A stretch of 64,000 bases of DNA from Diphasiastrum complanatum (GCA_029204225.1 MU831908.1:33215-97214); one strand, 5' to 3'. Positions 51,201 to 59,649 are shown, counted from the first letter of the stretch. Numbers and translations are program-made. Notes: generated by a model not told the origin, from the sequence alone.

Positions 51201-51850
51201 ATCAGCTTGCTGAAAATTGCCTTTCAGGGCTGGTTCCCTCCTCCAAGATGTTCAAAATCGGATTCTCGTGGTTTGAAAAATGCCTGAACACCAAGTTAAG
51301 AACACAGAGAAGATCATGGATAGATCATAGAACAATAAAATATAAGTTAGAACATTGACCCCGGTAATCAACAATACATTGGTTTTTGGACTCTGCTGCA
51401 AAGGATCACTATCACAGAATTCTCCTCGAATAAGCTCTCAACCCCATAATTTTTAACTACTAAAACGAGGAGACAATGGTAATTGAACGCCAGTTAGGGT
51501 TGGGGCCCCTACTGAAACATTAGACCTGCCAAATAACCGAACTAACGCCCAAAAGTCTTGAAGTAGACCCAAGTGGCCAAATGACTTGAGTATGAATCAA
51601 ACGTTATTAGCTACTATTTTGGAGGTCTAAGTGAATCAAATGAGGCCCTGTACCATAGACTATCCATAAACTACAAATTATCTGACAATGACACAACTAG
51701 TGGCATAGAATGTGATATTAGAATATAAATGACTTGAGTTTTGAATATGAAACGATAACAATTTGAGCTTATTATGGCTTTTGGTTTTGTGACTTTCAGG
51801 ATGCACGGGGTGCTCCATCAAAAAAGCCCGCTCCAGATTATTTCTTGTGA
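25895..51850 (+). CDS. PP4C: Protein phosphatase 4 catalytic subunit (PP4C/PPX), 8 exons
   Basis: Exons 25895-26035, 33443-33595, 33814-33876, 34510-34595, 49381-49456, 49634-49899, 50028-50106 and 51800-51850 join in phase to 915 nt (304 aa plus stop), the length expected for PPX. All seven introns are GT-AG (7407, 218, 633, 14785, 177, 128 and 1693 bp). The PPP signatures are complete: GDIHG (50-54), GDFVDRG (78-84), RGNHE (109-113), HGG (161-163) and RAHQ, with the C-terminal PDYFL whose Leu is the methylation site in PP2A-like enzymes. The N-terminus [17 protein letters not shown] marks PP4 rather than PP2A or PP6. PP4 is a metal-dependent Ser/Thr phosphatase acting with R2/R3 subunits in DNA-damage and RNA-processing pathways. 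Introns 1 and 4 are filled with transposons, yet no exon is damaged. I am confident of every splice site. Confidence 0.97.
26522..26650. repeat. 65-bp tandem duplication in PP4C intron 1
   Basis: GTTTCTCACAATAGATAAG at 26522 recurs as GTTTCTCACAACAGATAAG at 26587; the following AAACCCTA and GTGCA blocks also recur. Confidence 0.85.
26813..27105. repeat. 147-bp tandem duplication in PP4C intron 1
   Basis: GGTTTTGTGTCTGGTTAG at 26813 recurs at 26960 (CTAGTTAG variant), and the copies stay alignable to TTAAGATTATC at the end, with moderate divergence. Confidence 0.9.
29782..30208. repeat. Inverted repeat of copia LTR pieces with primer site
   Basis: The arm 29782-29843 (TGATTATACAAATCAACC...) matches the reverse complement of 30146-30208 at roughly 80 percent. 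At 30069-30080 the minus strand reads TGGTATCAAAGC, a copia-type tRNA-Met primer site, directly after an LTR end at 30081 (plus strand TGCTAAAATACCC). So the right arm is inside an LTR of a minus-strand element and the left arm is an inverted piece of the same LTR. Confidence 0.75.
30548..31036. mobile_element. Short non-autonomous hAT-like element (MITE)
   Basis: The ends ATGGGAACG (30548) and ATTCCCAT (31036) are inverted to each other. The first 60 bp contain GGGAAC twice and GTTCCC three times; the last 60 bp contain GTTCCC twice. Poly(T) follows the left array at 30632. There is no transposase. No matching target duplication was found, so the exact ends are uncertain. Confidence 0.6.
31448..31700 (+). 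mobile_element. tRNA-derived SINE copy plus partial copy
   Basis: At 31571 ACACTCTAGAGAGAAC leads into GGTAGAGCATCCCATCCGG, then TAGGGAAGG and GGGTTTGAATCC (a B-box-like element). The same head occurs in a partial copy at 31448. The family matches the copy at 37098. The 3' tail is not defined. Confidence 0.7.
33443..33595 (+). CDS. PP4C: PP4C exon 2
   Basis: Residues 48-98, phase 0 at both ends. Contains the metal-binding motifs GDIHG and GDFVDRG. Confidence 0.97.
33814..33876 (+). CDS. PP4C: PP4C exon 3
   Basis: Residues 99-119 ([21 protein letters not shown] region), phase 0. Carries the RGNHE catalytic motif. Confidence 0.97.
34510..34595 (+). CDS. PP4C: PP4C exon 4
   Basis: Residues 120-147 plus two bases of the Ser-148 codon (AG|T). 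Contains [12 protein letters not shown] and the Trp-Arg-Tyr-Cys segment. Confidence 0.97.
34596..37097. other. Intron 4 proximal part: simple repeats and unassigned DNA
   Basis: (GA)n runs lie at 34962-34990, a (CCG)n run at 35114-35137, (GA)n at 35328-35370, and a 76-bp tandem duplication at 35737-35880. The part 36000-37090 has minus-strand frames of up to 154 codons without recognisable domains; it looks repeat-derived but I cannot name it. Confidence 0.5.
35737..35880. repeat. 76-bp tandem duplication rich in ACACGTGT
   Basis: CTGACATGTGTCACTCAT at 35737 recurs at 35813, both followed by ACTGGACCAAGTGTCC and by GACACGTGTC, a palindrome containing the G-box core. Confidence 0.9.
37098..37182 (+). 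mobile_element. tRNA-derived SINE, cut by the hAT at 37183
   Basis: Starts ACACTCTAGAGAGAAC. GCTCAGTGGTAGAG (37124-37137) is a pol III A-box, and GGGTTCGAATC (37165-37175) a B-box, in tRNA-like spacing. The sequence then meets the end of the hAT element. It is not a tRNA gene: no acceptor stem or cloverleaf closes. Confidence 0.8.
37519..37810. repeat. (GA)n and multiple (TG)n microsatellites
   Basis: (GA)n at 37519-37557 is followed by several TG runs separated by AAAGAGAGGGAGTG blocks, so the array is itself a tandem repeat with a unit of roughly 50 bp. Confidence 0.9.
37997..40505 (+). CDS. hAT transposase, C-terminal two thirds, 6 exons
   Basis: Exons 37997-38250, 38433-38738, 38910-39119, 39350-39644, 39898-39991 and 40210-40505 join in phase through GT-AG introns to an open frame of 484 codons with no stop. 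It begins [13 protein letters not shown] (second catalytic Asp) and continues [24 protein letters not shown] and the hAT dimerisation region [24 protein letters not shown]. An acidic tail ([14 protein letters not shown]) and a basic patch follow. The BED finger and the SDGWTD exon that carries the first catalytic Asp are absent, and no ATG start is evident, so the product could not transpose unaided. It lies in PP4C intron 4, sense strand, so the exons could appear in PP4C transcripts. Confidence 0.85.
40506..41392. other. 3' region of hAT element 1
   Basis: Noncoding, full of short AAGTTAGTAAGT-like words (40680-41000) and ending in the GAAACG terminal array. Confidence 0.6.
41393..42156 (+). 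other. Possible hAT-like C-terminal exon fragment
   Basis: After an acceptor-like TTCTCCAG at 41720 a frame of 83 codons opens (41722-41973) with an acidic run ([12 protein letters not shown]) followed by an Arg-rich segment. This composition mirrors the tail of the hAT transposase just upstream, but there is no alignable motif. A (CT)n lies at about 41549-41575. Confidence 0.3.
42183..42214. repeat. (CT)n microsatellite cutting copia gag
   Basis: CT dinucleotides that end the copia gag frame as an Arg-Glu tract on the minus strand. Confidence 0.9.
42215..42534 (-). pseudogene. Copia gag N-terminal fragment, minus strand
   Basis: ATG at 42534 (minus) starts [15 protein letters not shown] and continues [20 protein letters not shown] and [11 protein letters not shown], the hallmark of copia gag N-termini. 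A Ser/Pro-rich insert and [14 protein letters not shown] follow, then the frame degenerates in the (CT)n tract. Only about 105 codons remain. Confidence 0.85.
42535..43125 (-). repeat. Copia LTR and leader, minus strand
   Basis: The outer end is TGTTAGAAATAAATGA, read on the minus strand from 43125. It shares GACCCAAAAGGTCGAGA and GTTGGACCCAATTTTG with the solo LTR at 55731, so both belong to one family. Similarity fades after about 200 bp. The inner LTR end and primer site were not found. Confidence 0.75.
43126..43930 (-). pseudogene. Gypsy gag fused to RT, minus strand
   Basis: From about 43885 leftwards the minus strand encodes a gypsy gag: [12 protein letters not shown], a helix [12 protein letters not shown], then [33 protein letters not shown] and, in another frame, the [14 protein letters not shown] region. 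Directly after LPKG the sequence becomes reverse transcriptase, [11 protein letters not shown] and [16 protein letters not shown], with the YLDD active site, and stops at the copia LTR at 43125. Zinc knuckle, protease and half the RT are missing. A TAG follows PATFQ. Confidence 0.85.
43931..44750 (-). other. Probable leader/LTR of the gypsy fragment
   Basis: Noncoding. By position it should be the 5' leader or LTR of the minus-strand gypsy element. Short repeated GGTTGCCAC and GGTGGCTGCCAC words occur at 44160-44250, but no primer site or LTR end could be fixed. Confidence 0.35.
46412..46633 (-). pseudogene. hAT 2 exon with lost catalytic Asp
   Basis: Reads [16 protein letters not shown], then [17 protein letters not shown], clearly the hAT 'SDGWTD...N...GTxFLxxVD' block; the Asp-Gly pair is Lys-Glu. 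Confidence 0.8.
46960..47050. repeat. GC-rich GTCCG array, probable hAT-type terminus
   Basis: GTCCG occurs five times in about 75 bp amid GGCCGGGC, followed by poly(T). The design (short motif array then T run) matches the ends of the other hAT elements here, but the partner end was not found and the array sits between two coding parts of hAT element 2. Confidence 0.5.
47661..49380. other. Distal part of PP4C intron 4
   Basis: A diverged direct repeat of about 110 bp (47697-47808 and 47839-47945; shared ATTTTAC end) is followed by about 1.4 kb of T-rich intron with no recognised element and a normal acceptor. Confidence 0.5.
49381..49456 (+). CDS. PP4C: PP4C exon 5
   Basis: Completes Ser-148 and encodes residues 149-173, with the HGGLSPS motif; donor GTATG. 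Confidence 0.97.
49634..49899 (+). CDS. PP4C: PP4C exon 6
   Basis: Residues 174-261 plus two bases of Arg-262 (AG|G). Contains [29 protein letters not shown] and WSAPNYCYR. The loop after DPED is IEGW, one residue shorter than I recall for other plant PPX proteins. Confidence 0.97.
50028..50106 (+). CDS. PP4C: PP4C exon 7
   Basis: Completes Arg-262 and encodes residues 263-288 ([14 protein letters not shown]...). Confidence 0.97.
50107..51799 (+). other. PP4C intron 7
   Basis: GT-AG intron without recognisable elements; short frames on both strands carry no motif. Confidence 0.85.
51800..51850 (+). CDS. PP4C: PP4C exon 8
   Basis: Last 16 residues, ending PAPDYFL and TGA at 51848-51850. Confidence 0.97.
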   Translation, partial: DARGAPSKKPAPDYFL

Positions 51851-52300
51851 ATCAGGATCCCGACGAATGTGCTTGCATGCATGATTGAAGCTGGCCAATA
51901 TAATTTTGCTTACTTGTGGCCGATTATTTTATTTTTTAGGACCTTTTGCGGCTTTTCTTGAATAGAAAATGTGAGTTTTCCACCCACAAAAAAAGGACTG
52001 CTCAAATTTGTGAATTTTATATTGTATTCTCCCTTTCTTTTTTTTATCATACATTTAGTTGGATTAATATATCTTTGAGTTGGAGTATTCATGATCCTTG
52101 CAAAGCCCTTTCAGAGTGCTCATTATGTTTATGCCACACTGGTTTCAGTAACGTTGGCATTGCGGGAGTTTTGTAGAATGGCAGTTTCAAGCAATTTTGT
52201 TATATTGTAGTTTGTAATATTTTGTAACATTTGATTGCCATGACCTTCATGCTGATTTTCAATAAAAGTTACATGTCAGACGGAGGCATAAAATTTGGAG
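51851..52300 (+). other. PP4C 3' UTR
   Basis: T-rich sequence after the stop, with an AATAAA signal at 52261-52266, about 410 bp downstream. I infer cleavage shortly after it. Confidence 0.6.
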
Positions 52301-52727
52301 TTTGTTTTGTCTCAGTTAGCACGAAATTGCAAGCTAAAACTAATGATGAGATGCTAGTGGAAGCTGGACCAAGGCCCCGTGCCATAGAGAAAGGCTATAG
52401 AAAGGCCTGGGATGATTTCAAAGGGAAGGTCCTTTTAAAGCCATGCGAAGGGGCTCTAAACTGTGAACATTACATGGCCTAATAGTTTAGGTTCAAAGGA
52501 TTTGATAAAACATTGAAATTGCTTCATGCTCTCTAGACTACATTCTCTTCTAACCCAGGGAAGTAAGAGGTGGTTAATATTGCAAGAGTTTTCACTCGCA
52601 GAGGTAGGTGCACATGAGGTTGATTAGTTGGGTGCTTCGAAGAGTTATTAGATTGGGCTTGTTATCAGCACCATCTGGTAGGATGAGCCAGTGGACTTGA
52701 GTCAGTTTCAAACAAATCTAATTTGCT

Positions 52728-52798
<71 letters not shown>
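52301..52798. other. Intergenic flank with (CT)n(TA)n
   Basis: No gene. (CT)n at about 52732-52760 runs into (TA)n up to 52798, where hAT element 3 starts. Confidence 0.6.
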
Positions 52799-52800
<2 letters not shown>

Positions 52801-53196
52801 TAGGTCCTGCAGTACTGCGTACCACGGATCCCGGTACCCGCGGTGCCATACTACCACCGCGGCACCATTATATTTTAATATAATTAATATTTAATATTTA
52901 AATTTTTTTTTTAACCTAAATCTACCCGTCCCCCTCATTTCTTCTCTTAAATTTTTTTTGCGCCCTCGCTGCCCTGCCATCGCTGCTGTTTTTGCCTGCC
53001 TGCCTTCGCTGCCTTGCGTCTGGTTTGCATTGCCCTAAGCCCACGCAACGCCCTGCCTTGCATCTGATTTGCTTCGTCCTGCCTTCGCCCATTTTCAACG
53101 TCTCTACAACATTGAACCTTGCTGTTCTTTTTTCCAGTTTTCCATTCTTCCAGTTGTAGCTTCACCTGCATTTTTTCCCTACTTTTCTCCATCACA

Positions 53197-53324
53197 ATGG
53201 TGCAGTCCGACCTTTCCGATCAGTGGGACGAGGGTGGACATTGTCAGGCGAGTTGCCGACAAGACCAACAAGACCGGTCAGAAGGTCGTGCTTTGTCATT
53301 ATTGCCTAGTCAAATTCGTTGCGT

Positions 53325-53379
<55 letters not shown>

Positions 53380-54060
53380 TCGCCTTAAAGGCTACTTGCT
53401 CGGTGCACTCGCCAAAAATAGTGCCACCATAAATGTTGCCCCTTGTGGCAGCATGTCCGTCCCCATCAGGCAGCGACTACTAGACACCTACGGGCCACGT
53501 CTTGTGGCGGGGGAGAACACCATTTCGGAGGGTGTTCTCCGGTTTTGCATCGCTCCTTATGTGGCTGACCCCAAGTTGCTGCCTACTTGGCTGGCACGCA
53601 TGAGGAGAGGGAGTGCATCCTCGTCCCGTCCCATTGCCCCTCATCCCCCTCAGACAGTTTTGCCACACGCACTCCCATCTGCACCCATTCCGGTGGAACC
53701 CATCCCCTCGCGTCCGCCAGTTGCCACTGCGGTTCCACCACCACATCCTGTTGCTCGCACGCCCCCAGTTTACGATTTTTTCATGGACTCTTCGCCACCC
53801 GAGCAGGCCTAGGATGTTAGTGACGAGGCCTTCGAGGATGTTGAGGAGATCCCTTCCTCCCTCCCTTTCCATCCGGATGACGTCCCTAGCCAGCAATTTT
53901 CGTATCCCATGCTAGATGTTGCCCCTCCAGTGTACCCCACTTATGCTGCTGCACCCATCCCTGCCAGTGCATCCCACTCTCCCCATTCCACGTCTACAGC
54001 CGATGCATCCACTAGTGCCTAGCCTGTCGCGTCATCATCCATTCTCATCACGGTTGGTGC
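53197..54060 (+). pseudogene. hAT 3 N-terminal BED-finger exon, with (TA)n expansion
   Basis: ATG at 53197 begins MVQSDLSDQWDEG; a frame change near 53235 leads to VADKTNKTGQKVVLCHYC. The two Cys codons (53294-53296, 53303-53305) form the first half of a BED finger. A (TA)n tract (53328-53376) then encodes alternating Ile-Tyr in frame, and the domain resumes ITRLKGYLLG with a Cys in NVAPC. The usual RLKxHL histidine is Tyr. A Pro/Ser-rich linker follows to a TAG at 53810-53812 and continues in frame to another TAG near 54020. Confidence 0.75.
53328..53376. repeat. (TA)n microsatellite inside the BED-finger exon
   Basis: About 24 TA units, length compatible with the surrounding reading frame. 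Confidence 0.95.
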
Positions 54061-54238
54061 ACCGTGCTGAAGGTCCACTATCCGTCGCCTAGTAGGGAGA
54101 GCCCTTGTGCAACAGATCATTCGCGGCGCGCATCAGCCGCACATGGACAGAGAGGCTACACGGGCCGTGGCCAGTTTGATTTATGAGCTGAACCTTCCAT
54201 TTGCCATCACCGACTCTGAGCCCTTCAGAAGGGCATTC

Positions 54239-54344
54239 CGCCTTGCATAGTCTGTCAGCCCTAGTTGGAGTCCCTAGTTCAGAGGTTGTCCGCCTTGCAC
54301 AGTCTGTCAGCCCTAGCTAGAGAGTCCTTAGTTCAGAGGTTGTC
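54239..54344. repeat. 53-bp tandem duplication in the hAT 3 transposase
   Basis: CGCCTTGCATAGTCTGTCAG at 54239 recurs with one change at 54291; both units end CAGAGGTTGTC. Confidence 0.9.
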
Positions 54345-55170
54345 CGCACACACATGCTGAGAGATAGGGTCGAGTCCTTGTCTAGAGAGATGGAACCTCT
54401 ACATCGCCTCTGGGCCACATACGGTTGCAGCATTATGTCCGATGGCTGGACTGATGTCAGGAGGAGGTTGATCCTCAACATCTTGGTCTCTAGCTGCATG
54501 GGCACACAGTTTTTGAGGGCCATGGATTGCAGTAGGGGGGGGGAGAGTCATATCTGCAGAGTTCATATTTGATGTCATCAGGTCTTCCATCCTGTCCATA
54601 GGTCCCCCAACATGTCATCACGGTGGTGATGGACAATGCCACCAACTGCATTCAGATGGGTGTCCTGCTAGAGGCCGAGTTCCCTCACATCGTTCATACC
54701 CCCTGTGCAGCGCACGACATAGACCTTCTGATGGGGGACATAGGTGCACTTCTCTGGGTTAGAGCCATTGTCCGTGAGGCCCTCTTCCTGGTGACTTTTG
54801 TCACCAGGAAGAGGCGTGTTCTTGCCATGTTCCGGGTTTTCAGCCATTTGGACCTACGGAAGCCAGCCCCCACACACTTTGCATTCGACTTGGTGGTCAT
54901 CGACCGTCTGATTAGGTGCAGGGCACAATGATCTTTGGCGTGCCATTACGTTTCAACGCACAGAGGATGGGGAGCACTTTTCTTCCACGGTGAGGGGAGA
55001 CCAGTTTTGAAGGGATGTGCAGACATTGTCAGCACTCCTTCGACCATTGTACATTGTGCTCCGCATGGCTGACAGCGAGGGGTCCACACTTGGACTGGTG
55101 TATGAGCTCATGGACCGGATTGGACAGTTCCTGCAGCTGCCCATCTTGCAGCCACCGGTATAGTATTGTA
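54345..55170 (+). pseudogene. hAT 3 transposase catalytic exons
   Basis: The frame gives GCSIMSDGWTDVRRRLILN (first catalytic Asp present) and GTQFLRAMDCS, then MDNATNCIQMGVLLE (second Asp), TPCAAHDIDLLMGDIG and TRKRRVLAMFRVFSHLDLR. After RLIRC the frame shifts, and DSEGSTLGLVYELMDRIGQ is found in another frame. Cys of the usual CAAHC is Asp. Damaged but well preserved. Confidence 0.85.
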
Positions 55171-55382
55171 ACTGCTCTTTATCTCTTTTACTGATTGCTA
55201 GTTTGTTTGTCGGTTGATGTTACGTTTTTTCGTATTTCGCTTCGATTTCGTGCCTGAACCCTAAACCACATGCCTCTCTCACATGCATGATGACCGAGCT
55301 GAAGTTCATCTGGGAGATGCGGTGAAACTACGTTCACAGGAGTATCCACAGCGCTACACACATCCTGCATCCCCTCTTCTTC

Positions 55383-56730
55383 TCTCCGACACAGATTTCA
55401 GACAGGGAGCTCAAGGCGGATTGGCTTGATTACATCTACAGGGTGGGTCCACACATTGGTTTGGATCCTATCAGACTCATGGAGGAGCTAGTTGCATTTC
55501 GTTTTGACATGGGCACGTTTAGTCACCTGGCTGCTCAGGATCCAGAGAGAAGACAGCTCCCCATTACTTGGTGGACCATGTTCGGTAGCACCTATCCCTC
55601 CATACAACGTCTTGCACTGCGTGTTCTTTCACAGGTATGCATCTCATCTCATTCTCCCTTGCTGTGTTTCGTTGACGTTCCACCCGTGCACATGTGCTGA
55701 ACCATTTCATTGCACATACCACAGGATTGCTGTTAGAAGTAATAAATGATAATGTTAGTTTCCCATAGGTTACTTTGACCCAAAAGGTCGAGACTTGTGT
55801 AATCATGGGTTAGGTTTATTATTTTGACCATTTTAAGTCAATTTTAGTTGAGTTGGACCCAATTTTGATCCAGTAGTAATTCGTGGGTCCAAGTAAAGTC
55901 TAATTATGTTAAGAGACCTTATCTTGACTTTTGGGAGTGCCCTATAATTAGTAGTGGGTCTTGGAAGGTACTAGAACTTAGAGTTTGGAAGAGTCTAGGC
56001 CCTTGGAAGGCCTATTTATATGTACTCTTTGTTCATTTGTAATTCATTCCCTTTCAAGCATTGCTACTACTTTCTCTCTCCTTGAGGGCGCCTAACCCTC
56101 TCTTTCTTCTTCTTCTTCTTCTTTTTCCTCTTTTTCTTCTTCTTGTATATGGAGATTGAATGTTAGAAGGATCTTGGCACTTTGATTTCCTACAATTGCA
56201 CTGCCTCTATGTGAGCGTAGTTGGAGCACATGGGCTCTCATTCACACGAGGAGAAGAAACAAGCTGTCAGTGAGTCAGCTAGAGCGGTTGGTGTTCTGTA
56301 GCACCAACGCACGTCTCGCCAGGACACTGCCAACCATTACGAGCGCATTGCAGGTGATAGGCTATTCTCCCATAGCATGTTGGTTGACGGCTCACTAATA
56401 CGTTGGTTTCATTTCTTGATCAAGTTATTTCTCTAACATGCTAAATTTTAACCTTGCAGACGAAGATATCTGATTTGGAGCGCCGGGTTGACTTGCCTAC
56501 GGACAGCACCCATTCCATGCCTGCAGATGACTTGGGCACAGTTGATGGCAGAGAGAGAGAGAGAGGGAGCTTGTCGAGATGAGAGAGAGAGAGATCACAG
56601 AGAGCCTCCATTGTATGAGGAGTCAGCGTCAGAGGATGAGCAGGATGAGGATGAGCCCATTCGGGCTGTGTTTGCCAGTCAGAGCCAAAGCATTAATTGT
56701 GGCTCTGTTATTTTATTTTTAGCAGTTTGA
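55383..56730 (+). pseudogene. hAT 3 C-terminal dimerisation exons
   Basis: Exon 55386-55635 reads RELKADWLDYIYRVGP, LPITWWTMFGS and LALRVLSQ, then a GT donor. The next exon starts GATTGC at 55725, is split by the solo LTR, and resumes at about 56200 with the ERSWSTWA-like segment and LIHTRRRNKLSVSQLERLV. A last exon (about 56460-56730) has the family's acidic tail (SASEDEQDEDEPI), preceded by a GA-repeat-encoded Arg-Glu run. Confidence 0.85.
55731..56194 (+). mobile_element. Solo copia LTR (464 bp) with 5-bp target duplication
   Basis: Starts TGTTAGAAG and ends CCTACA (TG...CA), flanked by ATTGC at 55726-55730 and 56195-56199. No internal domain is present. It is related to the LTR at about 42900-43125. 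Removing it restores the hAT exon, so it entered after the hAT. Confidence 0.95.
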
Positions 56731-58010
56731 TATCACGTTTCATGTTTGGCGGCCACATGGTCGAACATTGTATTCAGACCATTTTATACATTATATCCAG
56801 TGTTGGACGTACTGCACATTGTGTATGTGTCGATTTGTAAATGTGATGTTCAATTTTATCTCAAATTGTATGTGCATGTGTGAATCGTATTTTCAATTAA
56901 TGTCAACTGCAGAGATTGATAGCTTCACAATAATGCACTTACAAGCTGATCATTGATGTCATAGCAATCTGATAGCACATGCATTTCAAACGATCATCAA
57001 AAGAGCAATCGCTCCTTTTGTCCCCCCCCCCCGATAGCATTTCATAAACATATACATTACATTGCATTGAAAAAAATTGCAGAGATTGCATTTCACAACA
57101 CTAGGTGCGCATTGCACAAAAAACACACGGTATATTAATTCAAGAGATGTATCAAAATAACATCACATATCCCGCCATGTACGGCTGGGTCTGTTCTTTA
57201 TACTACTGTCTAACTATATGTTGCTTCATTTGCTGTCGAAAATTACATAACAATAGTCCGCCACATACGGCTGGACCTTATCTATTCTAAGCATTCCTAC
57301 GAATCCTCCACTGACTCCTCGCCCTAGTCAGGTGCATTGTTCTGTCGCTCTCGCTCTGCCTCCTGGTTAGCTCGACGGATGACCGCCCTTTCCCTGATCA
57401 TGATGAGTTGTCGTCGTGTGAAGTTCACTCCATCCTGCTCATCCAAATCCACCTCGACAGCGGGAGCGGGGGGCTCCGGCTTCGGGTTTCTCTGCCGAGC
57501 CTGTCACAGCATCTTTGCAATGTCTGTCTCTTGCTTCTGACGCTTTTCGTTGTGCCTTCAGACATCTTCTTCGAGCTTCCTCCTCGCTTCGCCCTCGAGC
57601 TTTGGTGGTATGCGCTTCACCATCTCGATCGGCTCTCTCTCACAACACTCTGGCTCCCAAACAGGCTCAAATAGCTTCTCACTGGCTCTTTCACAACGTC
57701 TGAAATTGCCTCTCACAATGGCATAGTGAGTGCCTATTTATCTCCACAGCCTGTTTGCCCATGTGCAGTTGTTGATAATCCCTCCATGTGCTGTTGTACC
57801 TACTCCCATGTGTTGCTCCCCCACGTGCTGCTCTCCCATTGGCACACAGATCTACTCCCCTACAGTGCCCATGTGCTGTTGTATCTATCCCTTGCCCCCT
57901 GTACTGTCCCCTCTTTTTTTGCACCCTAAACCCTTTTTTTTGTATTTTTTAGGCCTATTTTACTGTAGAAAATGCATTTTTAATTATAAAAAATTTTAAA
58001 AATATATATT
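56731..58010. other. 3' noncoding part of hAT element 3
   Basis: No transposase motif remains. A C-run lies near 57022, and at 57726-57900 the words CCCATGTGCTGTTG recur several times. Minor frames here are not supported. Confidence 0.5.
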
Positions 58011-58344
58011 AAAAAGTGGTACCGCCTTGGTACCGTGGACCAGAGGGCGATACTGTACTGGCGGTACCACCATTATGGTACCGGCAGTACCATAATGGCG
58101 GTACCACTGGGTTCTATGATATACATATATATATATATATGTATACTAGTAAAGAGTGCTCGTCGTTGACGGGCGAGCAGCGATGGTTTAGGAGGAAAGC
58201 CGATGGTCGTTGATGGGTGGCCGATGTATATGTGTCCATATGTACATGGTTGAAGTACAACGGGTGAACGCCTAATTTTGGGTATCGAAAAATTCTAATT
58301 TTGGGTTTAGGGTATAGGAGATCGAAAAATCCTTCTTTGCCAAG

Positions 58345-58820
58345 CTCAACGTTGGATAGAAAAAATTTGAGTCTTCGAAAAAATTCGAGTCTTTGGAAGA
58401 ATTTGAGTCTTCAAAAAAATTCGAGTCTTCCGAGAAATTCGAGTCTTAGAAAAATTAGAGTCTTGGGAAAAATCCGAGTCTTTGGTAAATTCGAGTTTTT
58501 GGTAAAATTCGAGTCTTTGGAAAAATTCGAGTCCTCGGAAAAATTCGAGTCCTCTGAAAAATTTGAGTTTTCGGAAAAATTCGAGTCTTATAAAAAATTC
58601 GAACCTTCGGAAAAAATTCGAGTCATCGAAAAAATTCGAGTCCTCGGAAAAATGCGAGTCTGCGGAAAATGCGATCCTTCGGAAAAATGCGATCCTTCAG
58701 AAAAATGTGTCTTTTCGGAAAAATGTGAGTCTTGGGAAAAATTCGAGTCTTTGGAGAATTCGAGTCCTTGGAAAAATTTGAGTCCTCAGAAAAATTTGAA
58801 TCTTATTGAAAAACTCGAGT
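58345..58820. repeat. Minisatellite of about 20-21 bp, TTCGAGTC...GAAAAA
   Basis: Around 20 or more copies of a unit like TTCGAGTCTTCGGAAAAA. A frame through it (58301-58834) reads as repeated FESSEK/FESLEK units, which simply reflects the DNA repeat. Flanking TTTTGGGTATCGAA words recur at 58276 and 58849. Confidence 0.9.
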
Positions 58821-59649
58821 CAATCCCATATTGAAAAAAAATCTGATTTTGGGTATCGAATTTTTTTGATTTTGGGTATTGAAAAATTACAGATTTTTCG
58901 AGTCGATCCGGTATCGAATAATTTTAAACGTTTGCGAAACCGTCCCAACCAGCTGAGAACTGGGAAGATTGATGGAAGACGGGCATACACACTAATAATG
59001 CATTAGGCTATGGCTAACACACATGTCCCGCAATTGAAAGCTCCTACCAAGTGCTCTTAGGTTCTTTCTGTAGCAGGTCATTGTGTGGCTACACACGACA
59101 TTTGTTTTCCAGATATCGAAGCAATATGCCTGTTTTGTCATCTATTTCAATTTCTTCAATGAATGGCTTCAATCATCATTAGGTTAGGCTTGATGTTATA
59201 TTATGTAGATTTGCACTAACATCCCATTTAAGCTTCTAAATATGCATTTGCTCATGCTGACTTTATTCAAATGCTCTTTTATGTTTTGTCTTTTGCTTTC
59301 TCAGCTTTTCCACAAAATGTTATGATCTCTCAGGAGTGAAACAAAGACAAAACAGAGACTCAAGGAAGTGAGGGAGTTTGATAAGTAGGTGTGGACATCT
59401 CTCCAAAAAGCCTCCTTTCATCCTGAGAAATCTGCAAGATCACCAAAACCACACAACTTTTGCAAGCAACAACGTTTGATATAACACACGTTTGCATTCA
59501 ACTAAGATACATTGAATTTAGGGAGAGAATCATTTGTCGTTATGTTCCCTTTGAAATTTCATTGTTATATCAGATCAAATTTTAAGCCGCCCTGAAAAGC
59601 ATAAGCTTTGATAAATAGCTAGACTTCTCTCATATGGCAGTCTGTGACC

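Larger units (their letters stand above)
52799..58118 (+). mobile_element. hAT element 3 with GGTACC-rich ends
   Basis: The left end CATAGGTCC and right end GGTTCTATG are inverted repeats, extending inward with shared AGTAC/GTACC/CGGTACC blocks. The right 105 bp hold five GGTACC sites. The flanking octamers ATATATAT (52791-52798) and ATATACAT (58119-58126) match at 7 of 8, a plausible hAT target duplication, though the flank is a TA repeat and matches could be chance. Inside are a BED-finger exon, transposase exons and a nested solo LTR. Several stops make it inactive. Confidence 0.85.

Noticed and set aside
25895-51850. PP2A or PP6 instead of PP4
   Set aside because: The N-terminus and C-terminus match PP4/PPX, although the IEGW loop resembles PP6.
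58301-58834. A 177-codon repetitive protein
   Set aside because: The frame follows a minisatellite and has no independent coding evidence.
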